Positions 46,634 through 57,334 of a stretch of DNA of 64,000 nucleotides are shown piece after piece. A model generated the notes under the pieces. It was not told the DNA's origin. It worked only from the letters and a program-made list of their open reading frames with translations, and did not search any database. Source of the stretch: Silene conica (Eukaryota > Streptophyta > Magnoliopsida > Caryophyllales > Caryophyllaceae); contig CM055318.2 in assembly GCA_029255685.2 (NCBI GenBank), forward strand, positions 31,112,001 to 31,176,000, read 5' to 3'. Position numbers and translations under genes: made by a program. Positions within the stretch are counted from its first letter, which is position 1. Every line of letters starts with the position of its first letter.

Positions 46634-47322
46634 TGTTGTGAATTTGTGTCTTGAATTTGTGTCGAAGACGGATATAAGCTAAGTGTCTTATTAAGATTTG
46701 ATTTCTTAGTTTATTTATGGTAGGAGAATCTTGAATTAGATTAGGAAACTATTATATTAGTTTCCTAATAGTCTTTGGTTTCTAATTAGGTTAGATATTT
46801 TATCTTGGGTGGAATAACTGTATAAAGACCCAAGTATTATTCTAGGTTAATTAGAAGAGATAAAGATGTGAGAGATTTGAGAGCACAGTAAAGAGGGTCA
46901 ATTTGTGAGGTTGCTTCTGGAGAAGAAAACTCAGTTTGTCTCAGGGCTCTATTATTGGTGTTCGTTTATCTCGTTTGTCTTTGAAGATTGGAGGAGTTTG
47001 TTTAGATCTTGGTTGGCCTCAAGATAATTTGTCCTCCGTCTTATTTGGGGTAGTCTTTTCTTTTGTCTCTTTGAGACTACCATATCTGTTGGTAGAATAG
47101 GGTATACTTTTGGCTCACATTTGAGCGCGTGTGTACCGGTCTACTGTTGTACTATTTTCTCCATTATAGTGAAGTTTGATCTCCTTGCAGGGTGGACGTA
47201 GCCAGTTATTTTACTGGTGAACCACGTAATTCCTTGTGTCAACTTTATTTACATTCGTTATTTATTGTTCTTATCACCTTATCAATTAACTATTTGGGTA
47301 ACGGGACGCCTCCGTTACAACA
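46634..47322 (+). repeat. LTR 4 of the array
   Basis: It is one base longer than the others (GGCTCACATTTGAGCG in place of GGCTCATATTGAGCG). It abuts the right TAGGG and then host gene sequence. Confidence 0.9.
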
Positions 47323-47386
47323 TAGGGGTTAGCCACCTGTTAAAGGAACTCCATATGCTAAGTATAGAGATTGCCTCGTCAAACAT

Positions 47387-48051
47387 GGCCTTACTTTTTA
47401 AGTCTAAAAATGAGGAAGGAAGAAAAAAAAGGGGGGAGTTTTGTAGTGGAAACAATAGTGGTTATAGTGGGTGATATTACTTACTTTTTTTTTTGTCGAC
47501 GGGGAGGATTGATACTCTGACACGTAACAATATCATGCTAATCATCGCGTATTATGTATGCTCAATCAACAGGTTACCCTTTATTAGAAGACGTGTGATA
47601 AGTCTTATCATTTAAAAAGATTTGAACTCAAGATCTCACGGTCCATCCTTTGAATATTTTAAGAAAACTCGATCTCCATAGATCATAGCACTTGGTTTGA
47701 TGGTTTGATGTTACTTGGTTAGTCCTTAGAATGTGGCATTTAATTATGACAAGGTGCACATTCTAGTTTTTAATGAGGAAGTGGAGAGGGTGCTACAAGC
47801 TAGACTAGCCATTAATTCATCAATTATTGCAAACAAGGTTTCAAGTCTAATTCAATCAAAAGAAACTTCCTAGTCATACACTTGCCTGCCGCCCTGGCCT
47901 ACTACCTGCAATTCTTGGCTTATATAATTTCTTAAGCAACCAATTTAAACCTAATAAACCAATTATTCCAATCATATTTGTTGGCTTCATTTGATTCGAA
48001 TCCTTTACATAAAATATATTTGGATTATGTTACGGTACGTTCGAGCATTAA
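47387..48051. other. 5' flank of the interrupted DUF4408-DUF761 gene
   Basis: Non-coding. The promoter of the leftward gene should lie here, but no motif is decisive. A GATTTGAACTCAAGATCTCA stretch near 47621 resembles a reversed tRNA-type box B and may be SINE debris. Confidence 0.35.
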
Positions 48052-48170
48052 TATTATTATCAACTTTTTTTTTTTTGCTAAAATGTAAGCATTTTCATAA
48101 TAAAAGATGAAGGACTATACAACTTTTTTTTGTGTAGACTTTCACCTATCACATTTACAACTCAGGGGAA

Positions 48171-51100
48171 CTACTGTAATCTAGTTCTAGACAACCAATT
48201 TTGATCATTTCTAGTAACTCTTACAGGCCTGTGCACAAGCACTCTATTCCTCCTCTCATCTTTGATTTTCTGAACTATCACTTCAGGTCTCAGAATCTGA
48301 CATTCCATTCGAGCTTCATTTCTTTGCAACCACACATGGTACCAAACTGCTAAAATGGTAACAGTGGTAACCATTTTCCTGCTACGTCCCCATCTTTTGC
48401 CTGCAATGCCATCCACTGCATTAAGTGAACTTATATCAGCCCCCAGCCAGGCACCTAATAAACTCAGAATTTTCTGACTGTAAGGACAGTCCACAAACAA
48501 ATGCTGCCTATCTTCTGTCTGACCACCACAGATACAACAACTATCATCACTGCAGACATTATACCTGAACAGTCTATCTTTCAACTTCAAAGCATTCTGC
48601 TTGATCATCCAAGCCACATAGCAATGCGTGGGTATTGCCAATCTACACCAGACCACTCTATGCCATTCTACTACCTCCCTCTTTTCTCTAAGCCATTTAT
48701 AACAACTTGAGACTGAATAAATTCCCCCACTATGGACCCAACTCCCATCCACAAAACCATTCTTAATACTCTCCTTAACACTGCAAATCTTCCTCCAATC
48801 CCAACTTGTTGTAGTTAGAGGTTTATAATCATACAACACAACATGTTTCATATAGATATGACTCACCCACTTCACCCAAAGCCTCTCTGGATGTGCCACT
48901 ATCCACCACACTAAATTTCCAACCAGTGCCATGTTCCACACCAAACCTTGCTTCAGATCCAAGCCTCCTTCATTCTTTGGCACACACATCTTATGCCAAG
49001 CCACTGCAGGAATTCTGTTATACTCAGCACTACCATCCCAAATAAAATTCCTACATATGCCTTCAACTCTCTTCACCACTGATTTTGGCAGAACAAACAT
49101 AGAAGCCCAATAGCTATGCATCGTGGACAATACAGACTGTACTAAAACAACTCTTCCAGCATAAGACAGGTGCTTAGTTCCCAGATTCTGAATTCTGTTT
49201 GTAATCTTTGTAATAAGACAATCACAATATTTCTTCTGCAATCTACCAGCTGTAATTGGGACACCAAGATACTTGAATGGAAGTCTGCCCTCTTTAAAAC
49301 CAGACACCTGCAAGATATCAGCTCTCAATCCAGCATCAACTCCACTGAAGTAACAACATGACTTCATTGCATTCATTTGTAAACCTGAAGCTTTAGAAAA
49401 TGATGCAAAAGCCCTTAAAAGTATCATGATAGAAGTCGCATTTCCTTTACAAAACATGAGCAAGTCATCAGCAAACATCAAATGAGTCAATTTGAGTGGT
49501 TTGCAGAGAGGATGATAACTGAAATCAAGCTTCTCAGTGTGGCACATTTGAGTATTCTACTTAGATACTCCATACTCAAAACAAATAACAAGGGTGACAT
49601 GGGATCTCCTTGTCTCAACCCTTTTTTCCCCTTAAAAAATCCAAACACATCTCCATTCAAGGCTAAAGAAAAGGAAGGAGTAGTAACACACTCCATTATC
49701 AGCTTATGCATACAAGTAGGAAATTGAAAATCTTCTAACATCTCATCCAAAAAGGCCCAACTCACAGAATCATATGCTTTCATCAGATCTATCTTAAACA
49801 TACATCTAGGGGAAATATGTTGCCTATTATATTGCTTCACAAGATCTTGGCAAATCAAAATATTCTCAATGATACTTCTTCCCCTTATAAATCCACCTTG
49901 ATTCAAACTGATAAGATCAGGGAGCACTCTAGCAAGTCTATCACAGATAATTTTTGTGATGCATTTATACAGGACATTGCAGCACGTAATGGGCCTGTAT
50001 TGAGTAACATGGGTTGGCATCTTAGTTTTGGGAATCAGAGTCAAAATAGTACTGTTAACCTGCTTCAACAACTTCCCTGACTTGAAAACATCTTTCACTG
50101 CCTCACAAACATCCTCCCCAATGATACTCCAAGAGTCCTTAAAGAAGGCACTGGAGTACCCATCAGGACCAGGAGCCTTATTATCAGGAATGGAAAACAT
50201 GCTCTTCTTAATCTCTTCATCTGTTACTTCACTGGTCAAGATAGCAGAATGCACACCAGTACATACAGGACCAGTTCTGATAATTTGACAGTTCACTTTT
50301 TCAGTCTCAACTTCTGTTCCTAGCAGCTGTTTATAATACTGCAGAAATGCCTCTTGAATCTCAGCAGGATCATCATGTGTTCTATTATCAGTGTCTTGAA
50401 TCATCACCACCTGATTCCTAACAAAATTCTTCTTGATAACACCATGAAAATATTTGGAATTAATATCTCCATCTTTAACCCAGTCTACCTTAGCTTTCTG
50501 TTTTAAAAAAATGTAACTAGCATTCTTATACTCCTTATACCTTTCCAACGCTACTTTCTCTTTTGCCACCCAGTCCTCCTCACCCATATGATGTACCATC
50601 TCCTGCTGAATATCATGAACCTCCTTCAAAGCCAGTATAGCTCTTTTTTCCACATCCTCAAAAAAATCCCTATTAAACTTCTTCAAATGACGTTTTAAAT
50701 TTTTCAGTTTCCTTGTTAAACAAAACATTCTGGTACCCTGGCAATTACTCTTCCACCAATCCTTAAGGCATCTCAAATATGCAGCTGACTTCCCCCACAT
50801 ATTAGAATACTTAAAAGGCTTCTTATACTGCTCCACCTGCCTGCTACTCCTCAAGATACAAGGTGTGTGATCAAAATCCCCTTCTGGCATGAAATGGGCA
50901 TACATGTCTTGCATATCCACACTCCATTCCTTGTTAATCAAAACTCTATCCAGTCTGCTATACGTTCTAGTTTCATACTCTTGCTTATTATTCCAAGTAT
51001 AATGAGCCCCAACAGCTATACTATCAAACAGTTCACAGTGAGTAATGCATTTCCTGAACTCCTCTATCTCAATGTCAGTACATCTACCCCCTAACCTTTC

Positions 51101-51551
51101 AGAATGATCAAGAACGGTATTAAAGTCACCACAGACTAGCCATGGGCCCTGTACCAGTCTGTACCAACTATGCAGCTGATGCCATAGCTCTTGTCTCCCT
51201 ACTCCATCATTCAATCCATATACCATGGACAACCAAAACACCTTTTTTGATGTTATTTCAGGAACCATCATATTGATACATTGTGCTGAGTAATAATAGA
51301 AATCAATATGAAACACTGCCGGATTCCACAATACCCAGATTCTTCCTCCTGTATGCCACCTATTGTTGGTTGACAAACTCCAACCATCCATCAATATTCC
51401 ATTCAAATGCTTTAGAGACATAGACTTAATTAATCTTTGTCTCAAGGAGCCCAAATAATCCAACCTTATTCATATGCATAAACCACTTGATAAACTTTTG
51501 TTTAGCTGGATTATTTAGCCCCCTAACGTTCCAGAAGCCTAGGTTGTACAT
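48171..51551 (-). pseudogene. L1 ORF2: endonuclease, reverse transcriptase, zf-RVT, with two frameshifts
   Basis: ATG at 51551 (MYNLGFWNVRGLNNP) overlaps the end of ORF1 by 13 bases, the usual tight L1 spacing. The frame changes near 51430 (apparent 4-bp insertion around LLETKI) and near 49515-49547, just before the RT active site. The apurinic-type endonuclease has CGDFNTVLD, SRLDRVLI and GDFDHTPCIL. The RT has NKAPGPDGYSSAFFK, GGFIRGRSI, CMFKIDLMKAYDSVSW, a KGLRQGDPMSPLLF block and FADDLLMF. A zf-RVT region follows (CCICGGQTEDRQHLF). There is no C-terminal RNase H, unlike the LINE at 27951. It would nick target DNA and copy its RNA there. Confidence 0.9.
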
Positions 51552-52796
51552 CCCCCACCCCCCTGGTGAGGAACATTACCACTCGTCCCAATTCCTTCCT
51601 TGGGTGTATTTGATCTGTTCAATGCTTCCAAAAAGGTTTGTTGCCCAAAAATACTATTACTACATGCTCCATTAGTCACTTCCTGTCTGCTCATTCTGAT
51701 ATTAGGTCTGATAGGGGAATTGCCCATAGAGTACGAGCCATTCCTATGCCAAACCACTGGAGTATGAAGTGGTATTTCTACTGCTGGTCTCTGAACAACT
51801 TCTGGTTCATCTAGTAAAGGCTGCTCATTCTGAGTAGGTTGAACTTTCTGCATCACAGGTTTGGGTTTCCAAACTTGAGTTGGTTTCCTCTTCTCAGGCC
51901 CTTTTTTCTTCCTACATTCCGTAACACTATGTCCCACTCCTTTGCAACCTTGACAAACAACTGGCCTCCACTCATATTCTACTTCTACTTCAACTATATC
52001 CCCATACTCATCATAGAATTTAATAATGTCAGGTAACTGTTTATTAAACTCTATCTCAATCATAACTTGAGCATATCCAATCCTCTTTTTTTTCCTCCGT
52101 AGCCTGATCACACTTAATATAGTCTCCTATCAATGTCGAAATCTTAGCCAAACCCTTCCCCCAAAACTTCAAGGACAACTTATGAAATTTCACCCAAACT
52201 GGTACCGATTGTACATCATGTTTAACTAAATCTGTATTTTCAGTCCATGGCTTAACAATTAAAGGTTTGTTATCAAACAAAAAGTGGCCCTGTTTCAACA
52301 CAGCCTCCATTGCTTCCTGAGTCTTAAAACGCACCAAGAATACTCCATTAGGCAAAAACGATAAGGAAACTACCTGATGTTTTGCCCATAACCGTCTGAT
52401 AAACCCTTCAATCACCTCCCAAGGAGGATTCGCACCCAGAATGAAACAATACACAGAGAATTTCCAAAATTCAAGTTCAGATTGTACCTCATCCACTGTG
52501 AATCGTAGCAACTCTGGTTCCTCTACAATAGGCTCCAATTGATCCACACCACCCAGATCTTCAACCACCAGATCATCCTCCACCAGTGCATCAAGATTCA
52601 GAGATGGTATGCCAACAATACTACCCATTGAACGCTCTTTCTGAACATCACAACTTGAAGGACCTTCATTACGATTTAAGGCAGGGAATTCATTTTGATC
52701 TGTAGAAGCTAGTAAATCAAATTTATTCGAATTTTGTTTTTCTTTTTGTTTATTATTATTCGTAGATTTTGCTGATGATTTTCGTGCCGTCGTCAT
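51539..52796 (-). pseudogene. L1 ORF1: nucleic-acid-binding protein, one homopolymer frameshift
   Basis: ATG 52796 (MTTARKSSAKSTNNNK) opens a basic, Lys/Asn-rich N-terminus. A DUF4283-like domain follows (WEVIEGFIRRLWAKHQV; GVFLVRFKTQEAMEAVL). The frame shifts at a run of eight T (52086-52093); seven would join it to the second half, which has IGYAQVMIEIEFNKQLP and a CCHC knuckle CQGCKGVGHSVTEC. It ends at TAG 51539-51541. Such proteins coat the element RNA. The second half also stands as an open frame from 52111. Confidence 0.88.
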
Positions 52797-52906
52797 TGAT
52801 TTCTGCTAAACCTAGAATTCAGAGCCAAATCGCCTTCTCTTTCTCTCTCTTACATTTTTTTTAGTTTTTTGGTTTATTATTATTATTATTATTTATTATT
52901 ATCAAC

Positions 52907-54186
52907 TTATATGTAGGTACGGTAAGGGTTAGACCATGTCAAACAAAAATGTTTCATTTATAATTGTTGGGTGGTAGTTATTGACACATTTTATTAGTAC
53001 TAAATTACCTATTTCTTGAAGTTATTGGTTCGCGTTAATTCGACTTGTTTTCCCATCTCTCTCATTTGTACCGTTGTTAAGGTATGTGTGCTATATTGTC
53101 GTTCAAAGGTTACTCAATCTTGATACAGTGTGTGTGCGCGCGCCATTGTATTCAGACCCGTCCTTTAGCAAGGTCACCCGGTTCTAAGAACCCAGGCCCA
53201 ATACATAAAGGGGCTCAGGAAGATTACAAAACTGATATATAGTTAGTTATATAGTCCCCATTGTTATGAGTGGGTCATCCCTAATTGTTGTATATAAGAC
53301 GAGGCCAACAACAAGAAGCCCAACAAAAATCTTATTTTTGATTAAAAAAATAAATCTGTAAAAACACACCTTATACATGAATACATGATATATGTTTATA
53401 CAATATATGAGTTTTCTAGGCAACCATCATCTTCCTCCAAATTTAAACCTCGTCATCTTCCCCAAAATTTAAACCCCCGCTAATTAATTAGCCGCTCATG
53501 TCACTCCTAGGTCTCATACTCTTATCATCGTCTCTAGTAAATCAAATCGTCACTTTCATAGCAATTAAACCGTAAAATCGTCCTCTTCTCCATCACAACA
53601 ATGTCGACAAAGGAAGTTGGACGAATGATGTGATACGATAAACTCGGAAAAAACATTTGAAATTTTGCGGATTTTTCTAATCTGGCTTTTTTTCGTGTGC
53701 CTTGATGGCACACCTTATAAAAACAGACTTTAATGACTAAAGGGTGAGCGCCTTGCTAGTAACCCTAGCTACGCCACTTCGTAACTAATTTTTTTTCAAA
53801 GGACCATTTTCTAACATGGGGTCTCATTTTAATTTTTAGTATAGGGCCTAGTAAATCAATTGAACAGCCTTGATTGTATTGAATCTTGGATGTAAAACAT
53901 TATCACATCTTAATTCGGAGACGTAATTTCTAAAATATGGAATCATGTAAACTAAAGTAGGGACGTAGACACGTAGTATACTATTGTAACCCTACCGGGA
54001 GATTGAATCTTGGTTTATTAGTTATGTGAAGTTCGTACTTGCCATTTACAATGAGAGTTTAACCTTAAAATATGTTATTTTTGGTCTTCTGCTCCTTTAC
54101 TTTACTCGGTAAAATATTAATGAACATGTAGTCATTTACATTTCGCATTCTTTATCTTTTCAAATGTTGCATTAAATACCTTTTTG
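52907..54186. other. Spacer between the L1 and the Harbinger MITE
   Basis: No gene is seen. It is AT-rich with short poly-A/T tracts; a GTGTGTGCGCGCGCC dinucleotide stretch lies near 53130. Confidence 0.4.
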
Positions 54187-54189
54187 TTA

Positions 54190-55088
54190 GACCATCCCCA
54201 AGCAGAAGGTCACCATAATCGGGTCACCAATATTTTTATTCTTAATCTCACCTTAATTATCTTGACCCACTTTCAACCTATTTTCAGCCTCCCAAGCAGA
54301 AGGTCACGACCTAGGTTCTCAACTCAATCATTTTTCCTTTCATTTTCCATTTTCCAACATTCAACCCTTTATTACATTTTCTAACTCACCAAAACCTCAC
54401 TCTTACTTTTTTATTTATTATTAATAACATATTATAAATAAGTTATTTTTATAATTTTGATAAAATAAAAACTAGTCGAATATGTTTAGTACATATGGCT
54501 AAAAAATTTATTAAAAAACAATATTTAAATTTTAAAAAGTAAAAAGACGATTTTATTAACAAGAAATAAAAATTGCTAAAAACATGATTCGACATAAACT
54601 AATCCGCTTATATAAAAATTAAAAATGAAGCGACTTTTGTTTATAAAATATTAGCGGACGGTTTTATTTGGAATTTAAAATTGAAGCGAACTTCATTTAA
54701 AATATTTGTTGTAATTTCAATACATAAACTTTTTTTGGTACGCAGTATTGTTACTCTTACTAATTCAATAATTAAGCTACTTTATTTTATCAAAAAACTT
54801 AGATGAAATTAAATATTATAAATCATATACCGTCGTATATGTTACGTAATGAGTCTTTCACATAGTGACACGTGAACCCAGCTTTGTCCTTTTCGTATGC
54901 CATTAACAGAGTGACACGTGTAAGGTCACCAAAGAGGTCACCACATTACTTCAAGGTCACAAATTGACCCTCAAATTTTCAAGGTCACCAAAATTAGTTC
55001 AAGGTCACCAACATTAGTTACTTAATTATGTCATTAGCACGACCCAACAAGGTCGCGACTTCCTTGGCGACCTTGCTTGGGGATGGTC
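54190..55088. mobile_element. Non-autonomous Harbinger element (MITE) related to 32217-37304
   Basis: The terminal inverted repeats are GACCATCCCCAAGC and GCTTGGGGATGGTC, with TTA on both sides (54187-54189 and 55089-55091). The left 230 bp match the left end of the autonomous element; both contain AATCGGGT, CTTGACCCACTT and AATCATTTTTC words in the same order. Six AAGGTCAC copies occur within the element, mostly close to its ends. It has no ORF. Confidence 0.9.
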
Positions 55089-55091
55089 TTA

Positions 55092-55460
55092 TGAAATGAC
55101 ATTGCTACGTCTTTACCGCTCCTCCTTTCACTTATTGCTCTCGCATGACTCATGTACTGTGACATTGTGTACGTACTTTCTTACTTGGTTGGTTGATTAT
55201 GATGTAAAATAGATAGGTGGAAGCCCGGAGTTGCTACCTATTGAGTATTGACTGTCATTGATTTACTAATCGATGACTAGTTTGGGATTACGACAAATGA
55301 GTTAGCGAGTGTTACTTTAGATTTATTCTGCTTTTATAATGGAAGATCCCTTTGTATTTACACTTACCATTTTATCTTGTTTTGATAATTTGACTATCTT
55401 GTTTGGTTTGTATAAAGCCTTCCTACTCTTATGCATTGTTTAACCACCCAGCAGAAAGCA
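55092..55460. other. Spacer between MITE and CACTA terminus
   Basis: Nothing recognised. Confidence 0.35.
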
Positions 55461-55599
55461 CACTAGTAGAAAAACCCCCCTATAGCGACGGTTGTAAACG
55501 GGCTTTTTACGGCGGTTCTTACAATTTTTGGGTGCGCCTTTATTTTGGCGTCGTTTAGCCTTTGCGGCGGTTGTGCAACCGCCGCTAAAAGTAACCTAT

Positions 55600-55935
55600 T
55601 GTGGCGTTTTTGTGAAACAGAACCGCCGTATTAGGTTTATATAATACGACGGTTTTTAAACAGAACCGTTGTGTTAGGTTTATATATAACGACGGTTTTA
55701 TACAGAACCGCCGTCTTAGGTTTATATAAAACAATGGTTTTTATACAGAACCGTCATTTTGGTTTATATACGACGGTTTTGTATACACAACCGCCGGTTT
55801 TGGTTTAAATAAAACGACGGTTTTTTAAAATAACCGCCGTGTTAGGTTTATATAAAACGACGTATTATTAAAAGAACCGTCGTGTTAGATTTAAAAAAAC
55901 GGTAGTTTGTAAATATAACACACAACCGCCGTTAA
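55600..55935. repeat. CACTA subterminal tandem repeats
   Basis: Units of about 55-60 bp run TTTATATAAAACGACGG, then a T-run, then AGAACCGCCGTGTTAGG. They are the usual binding region for a CACTA-encoded protein. Confidence 0.8.
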
Positions 55936-56271
55936 AAACATTTATAATTTTATTTTTAAAATAATTATTTTCTACGAAAATTTCAGCAGCACTTCCCCAT
56001 AAATTTGATAATCCCAAATATTACTTAAATAAAATGAAACCTGCTAACAGAAATGTAACCACATTTATAATATTTCAAACAACACAAATTCAACAACGTT
56101 ACATCAATCGATTTGGCTAACATAAAAATAACATCAACATCAATCGACTAACCACATTTACATCTCGCTTCGATCACAACCAACATAAAAATAACATCAA
56201 CATCCATATTACCAAAGATATATATAAGCGTATTAACAACATAAATGCGAAAACCAATCTACTATAAGTTT

Positions 56272-56548
56272 TCTAAACATTTGGCCGCTCCCTCTTCCTT
56301 GATCTCATAAATATCGCGAATTGACTTGGTTGATTCCTCCATGAGCTATATATATAGTTAGCCAAAACGTGAATTACTAAGAATATAATTAATCTACATC
56401 AACTGGATAAATAAAAAATAGGAAGAACAGAAATAAGATATACCTTAACAAATTCTTCTTCCTTACATCTTGCAAAGTAAGAAGTTATGTTACATATCCA
56501 TTTCATGACATAATAACCACACTCGTATTCTTTTGGTTGTTGAGGACA
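56272..56548 (-). CDS. Ulp1-like (C48) protease C-terminal exons of the CACTA element
   Basis: Two exons are inferred: 56548-56444 and 56345-56272, with GT-AG borders and matching phase. The first encodes CPQQPKEYECGYYVMKW; the ECGYY cysteine is the catalytic residue of Ulp1/SENP proteases. The second encodes LMEESTKSIRDIYEIKEEG and ends LENL-stop. Plant CACTA elements often carry Ulp1-type genes of unclear function. Upstream exons with the His and Asp of the triad were not found, and 56550-56840 holds no clear continuation, so the gene may be broken. Confidence 0.65.
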
Positions 56549-56847
56549 CTAAGATTTATAGAAAAAAAATATAATATTAGTTATGTAACATAAAACGTTA
56601 TCATAATTCAAATAAAGTAAGTCGTTCGAATATATAGATGGAGTTCTTACCAAGAAGTCAAGGTATAAAAAACAAACAATAAATTAAACCTGCAATATAA
56701 AAAAAACAATATAACATACCATGTAAAATTCTGGAAAGTCAAATCAAAATACTCCACGAATTTCAGTTTCAGAATTAATAAACATATTATGTTCTCGAAG
56801 CAATGAATATATGTCATTTATGCTATGCTCATTTGGCTCAGGATGCA

Positions 56848-56962
56848 CAAAGGGATAAACACTAAAGAAAAGCTATGGAGGATTATTGGGTACTGTACTG
56901 AGGCTAGCTGCTGTATATGTGGGACAGATGTGGAAACGCCGAAGCACCTGACAATCCAGTGA
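56848..56962 (+). pseudogene. LINE zf-RVT fragment
   Basis: The frame INTKERLWRIIGYCTEASC, then CICGTDVETPKHL, matches the C-terminal cysteine region of LINE ORF2 (compare CCICGGQTEDRQHLF in the L1 at 48171). It is about 35 codons long and ends at a TGA. No poly(A) or duplications were seen. Confidence 0.6.
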
Positions 56963-57334
56963 AAAGTGTGAGAAGCCCCATTGCAGTAACTTATCAATTA
57001 GTTTCAACTTTCAAGATTGATTTTCCTCTTTCTTTGGTTCCACAGTCACATTATTTACGGAGCCAGAGTTGCATCATGCTGAAGAAATGCACTTTTTTAT
57101 AGGCATTGTACTTATTCAGCTTACTATTATGTATTGGGGGGGAAGGGATTTAACTGTATACTTATAATCAGTAATTAATTCTGATTTATGTCTAGTTATT
57201 TTCAAGTAAATTGATTATCTAGTCGGTTTCTCCTCGGCATTACTGAATTTGTTATGGAGTACTTTTGCATATTTTTAACAATTGTGAATGCGTAAGAAAA
57301 CAATCACAGTATGAGCAACACGGGAGATACTTAC
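56963..57334. other. Non-coding stretch
   Basis: No gene or element boundary recognised; contains a GGGGGG run near 57137. Confidence 0.3.

Larger units (their letters stand above)
41537..47322 (+). mobile_element. Tandem array of a short non-autonomous copia element: four LTRs, three internal regions
   Basis: The period is 1699 bp. LTRs lie at 41537-42224, 43236-43923, 44935-45622 and 46634-47322. Each begins TGTTGTGAATTTG and ends CCGTTACAACA. Internal regions of 1011 bp start with a copia-type primer site (TTGGTATCAGAGC) and end with a purine tract (CAAGGTGGAGA) before the next LTR. The whole block has a single 5-bp duplication, TAGGG (41532-41536 and 47323-47327). By eye I find only three places where copies differ. 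It carries no pol genes. It is oriented opposite to the interrupted host gene. Confidence 0.93.
40829..47386 (-). pseudogene. DUF4408-DUF761 gene interrupted by an LTR array
   Basis: On the minus strand an ATG at 47384-47386 begins MFDEAISILSIWSSFNRW, the DUF4408 N-terminus. After 47328 the sequence is interrupted by the array at 41537-47322. It resumes at 41536 with a TTLFLLLNLMIATIF-type hydrophobic segment, in the same frame once one TAGGG copy is discounted. The C-terminal half (TLDEIYNKIKG; PVRLPAKIKKS; VDVRADDFITNFKKQLQLQR; YKEMITRS) is the DUF761 motif, ending at 40829. Between about 41230 and 41330 the frame shifts, since the N-terminal frame stops at 41194. The family is plant-specific and includes PAMP-induced A70-like and cotton-fibre proteins; biochemical role unknown. 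With insertion and frameshift it is probably null. Confidence 0.85.
48065..52893 (-). mobile_element. Full-length L1-type LINE
   Basis: The 3' end is a run of 12 T on the plus strand (48065-48076), the poly(A) tail of a minus-strand element. The 5' end lies by a TTA microsatellite. TATTATTATCAAC occurs at 48052-48064 and at 52894-52906, an exact 13-bp target duplication. It is 4.83 kb with a short 5' UTR, ORF1 and ORF2. Frameshifts in both ORFs make it inactive as read. Confidence 0.9.
55461..56850 (-). mobile_element. CACTA (En/Spm) transposon, left end
   Basis: It begins CACTAGTAGAAAAA, the classical terminus. The subterminal region (55480-55935) is packed with ACGACGGTT / AACCGCCGT words in both orientations, including a perfect 10-bp-arm hairpin GCGGCGGTTG-TG-CAACCGCCGC at 55564-55585. 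The expected transposase-side TIR (TCTACTAGTG) was not found in the window, so the right boundary is unknown. Confidence 0.8.

Noticed and set aside
42192-46682. Sets of identical 67-111 aa ORFs repeated every 1699 bp
   Set aside because: They recur only because the LTR array repeats. None has a family motif, and several lie across LTR-interior borders.
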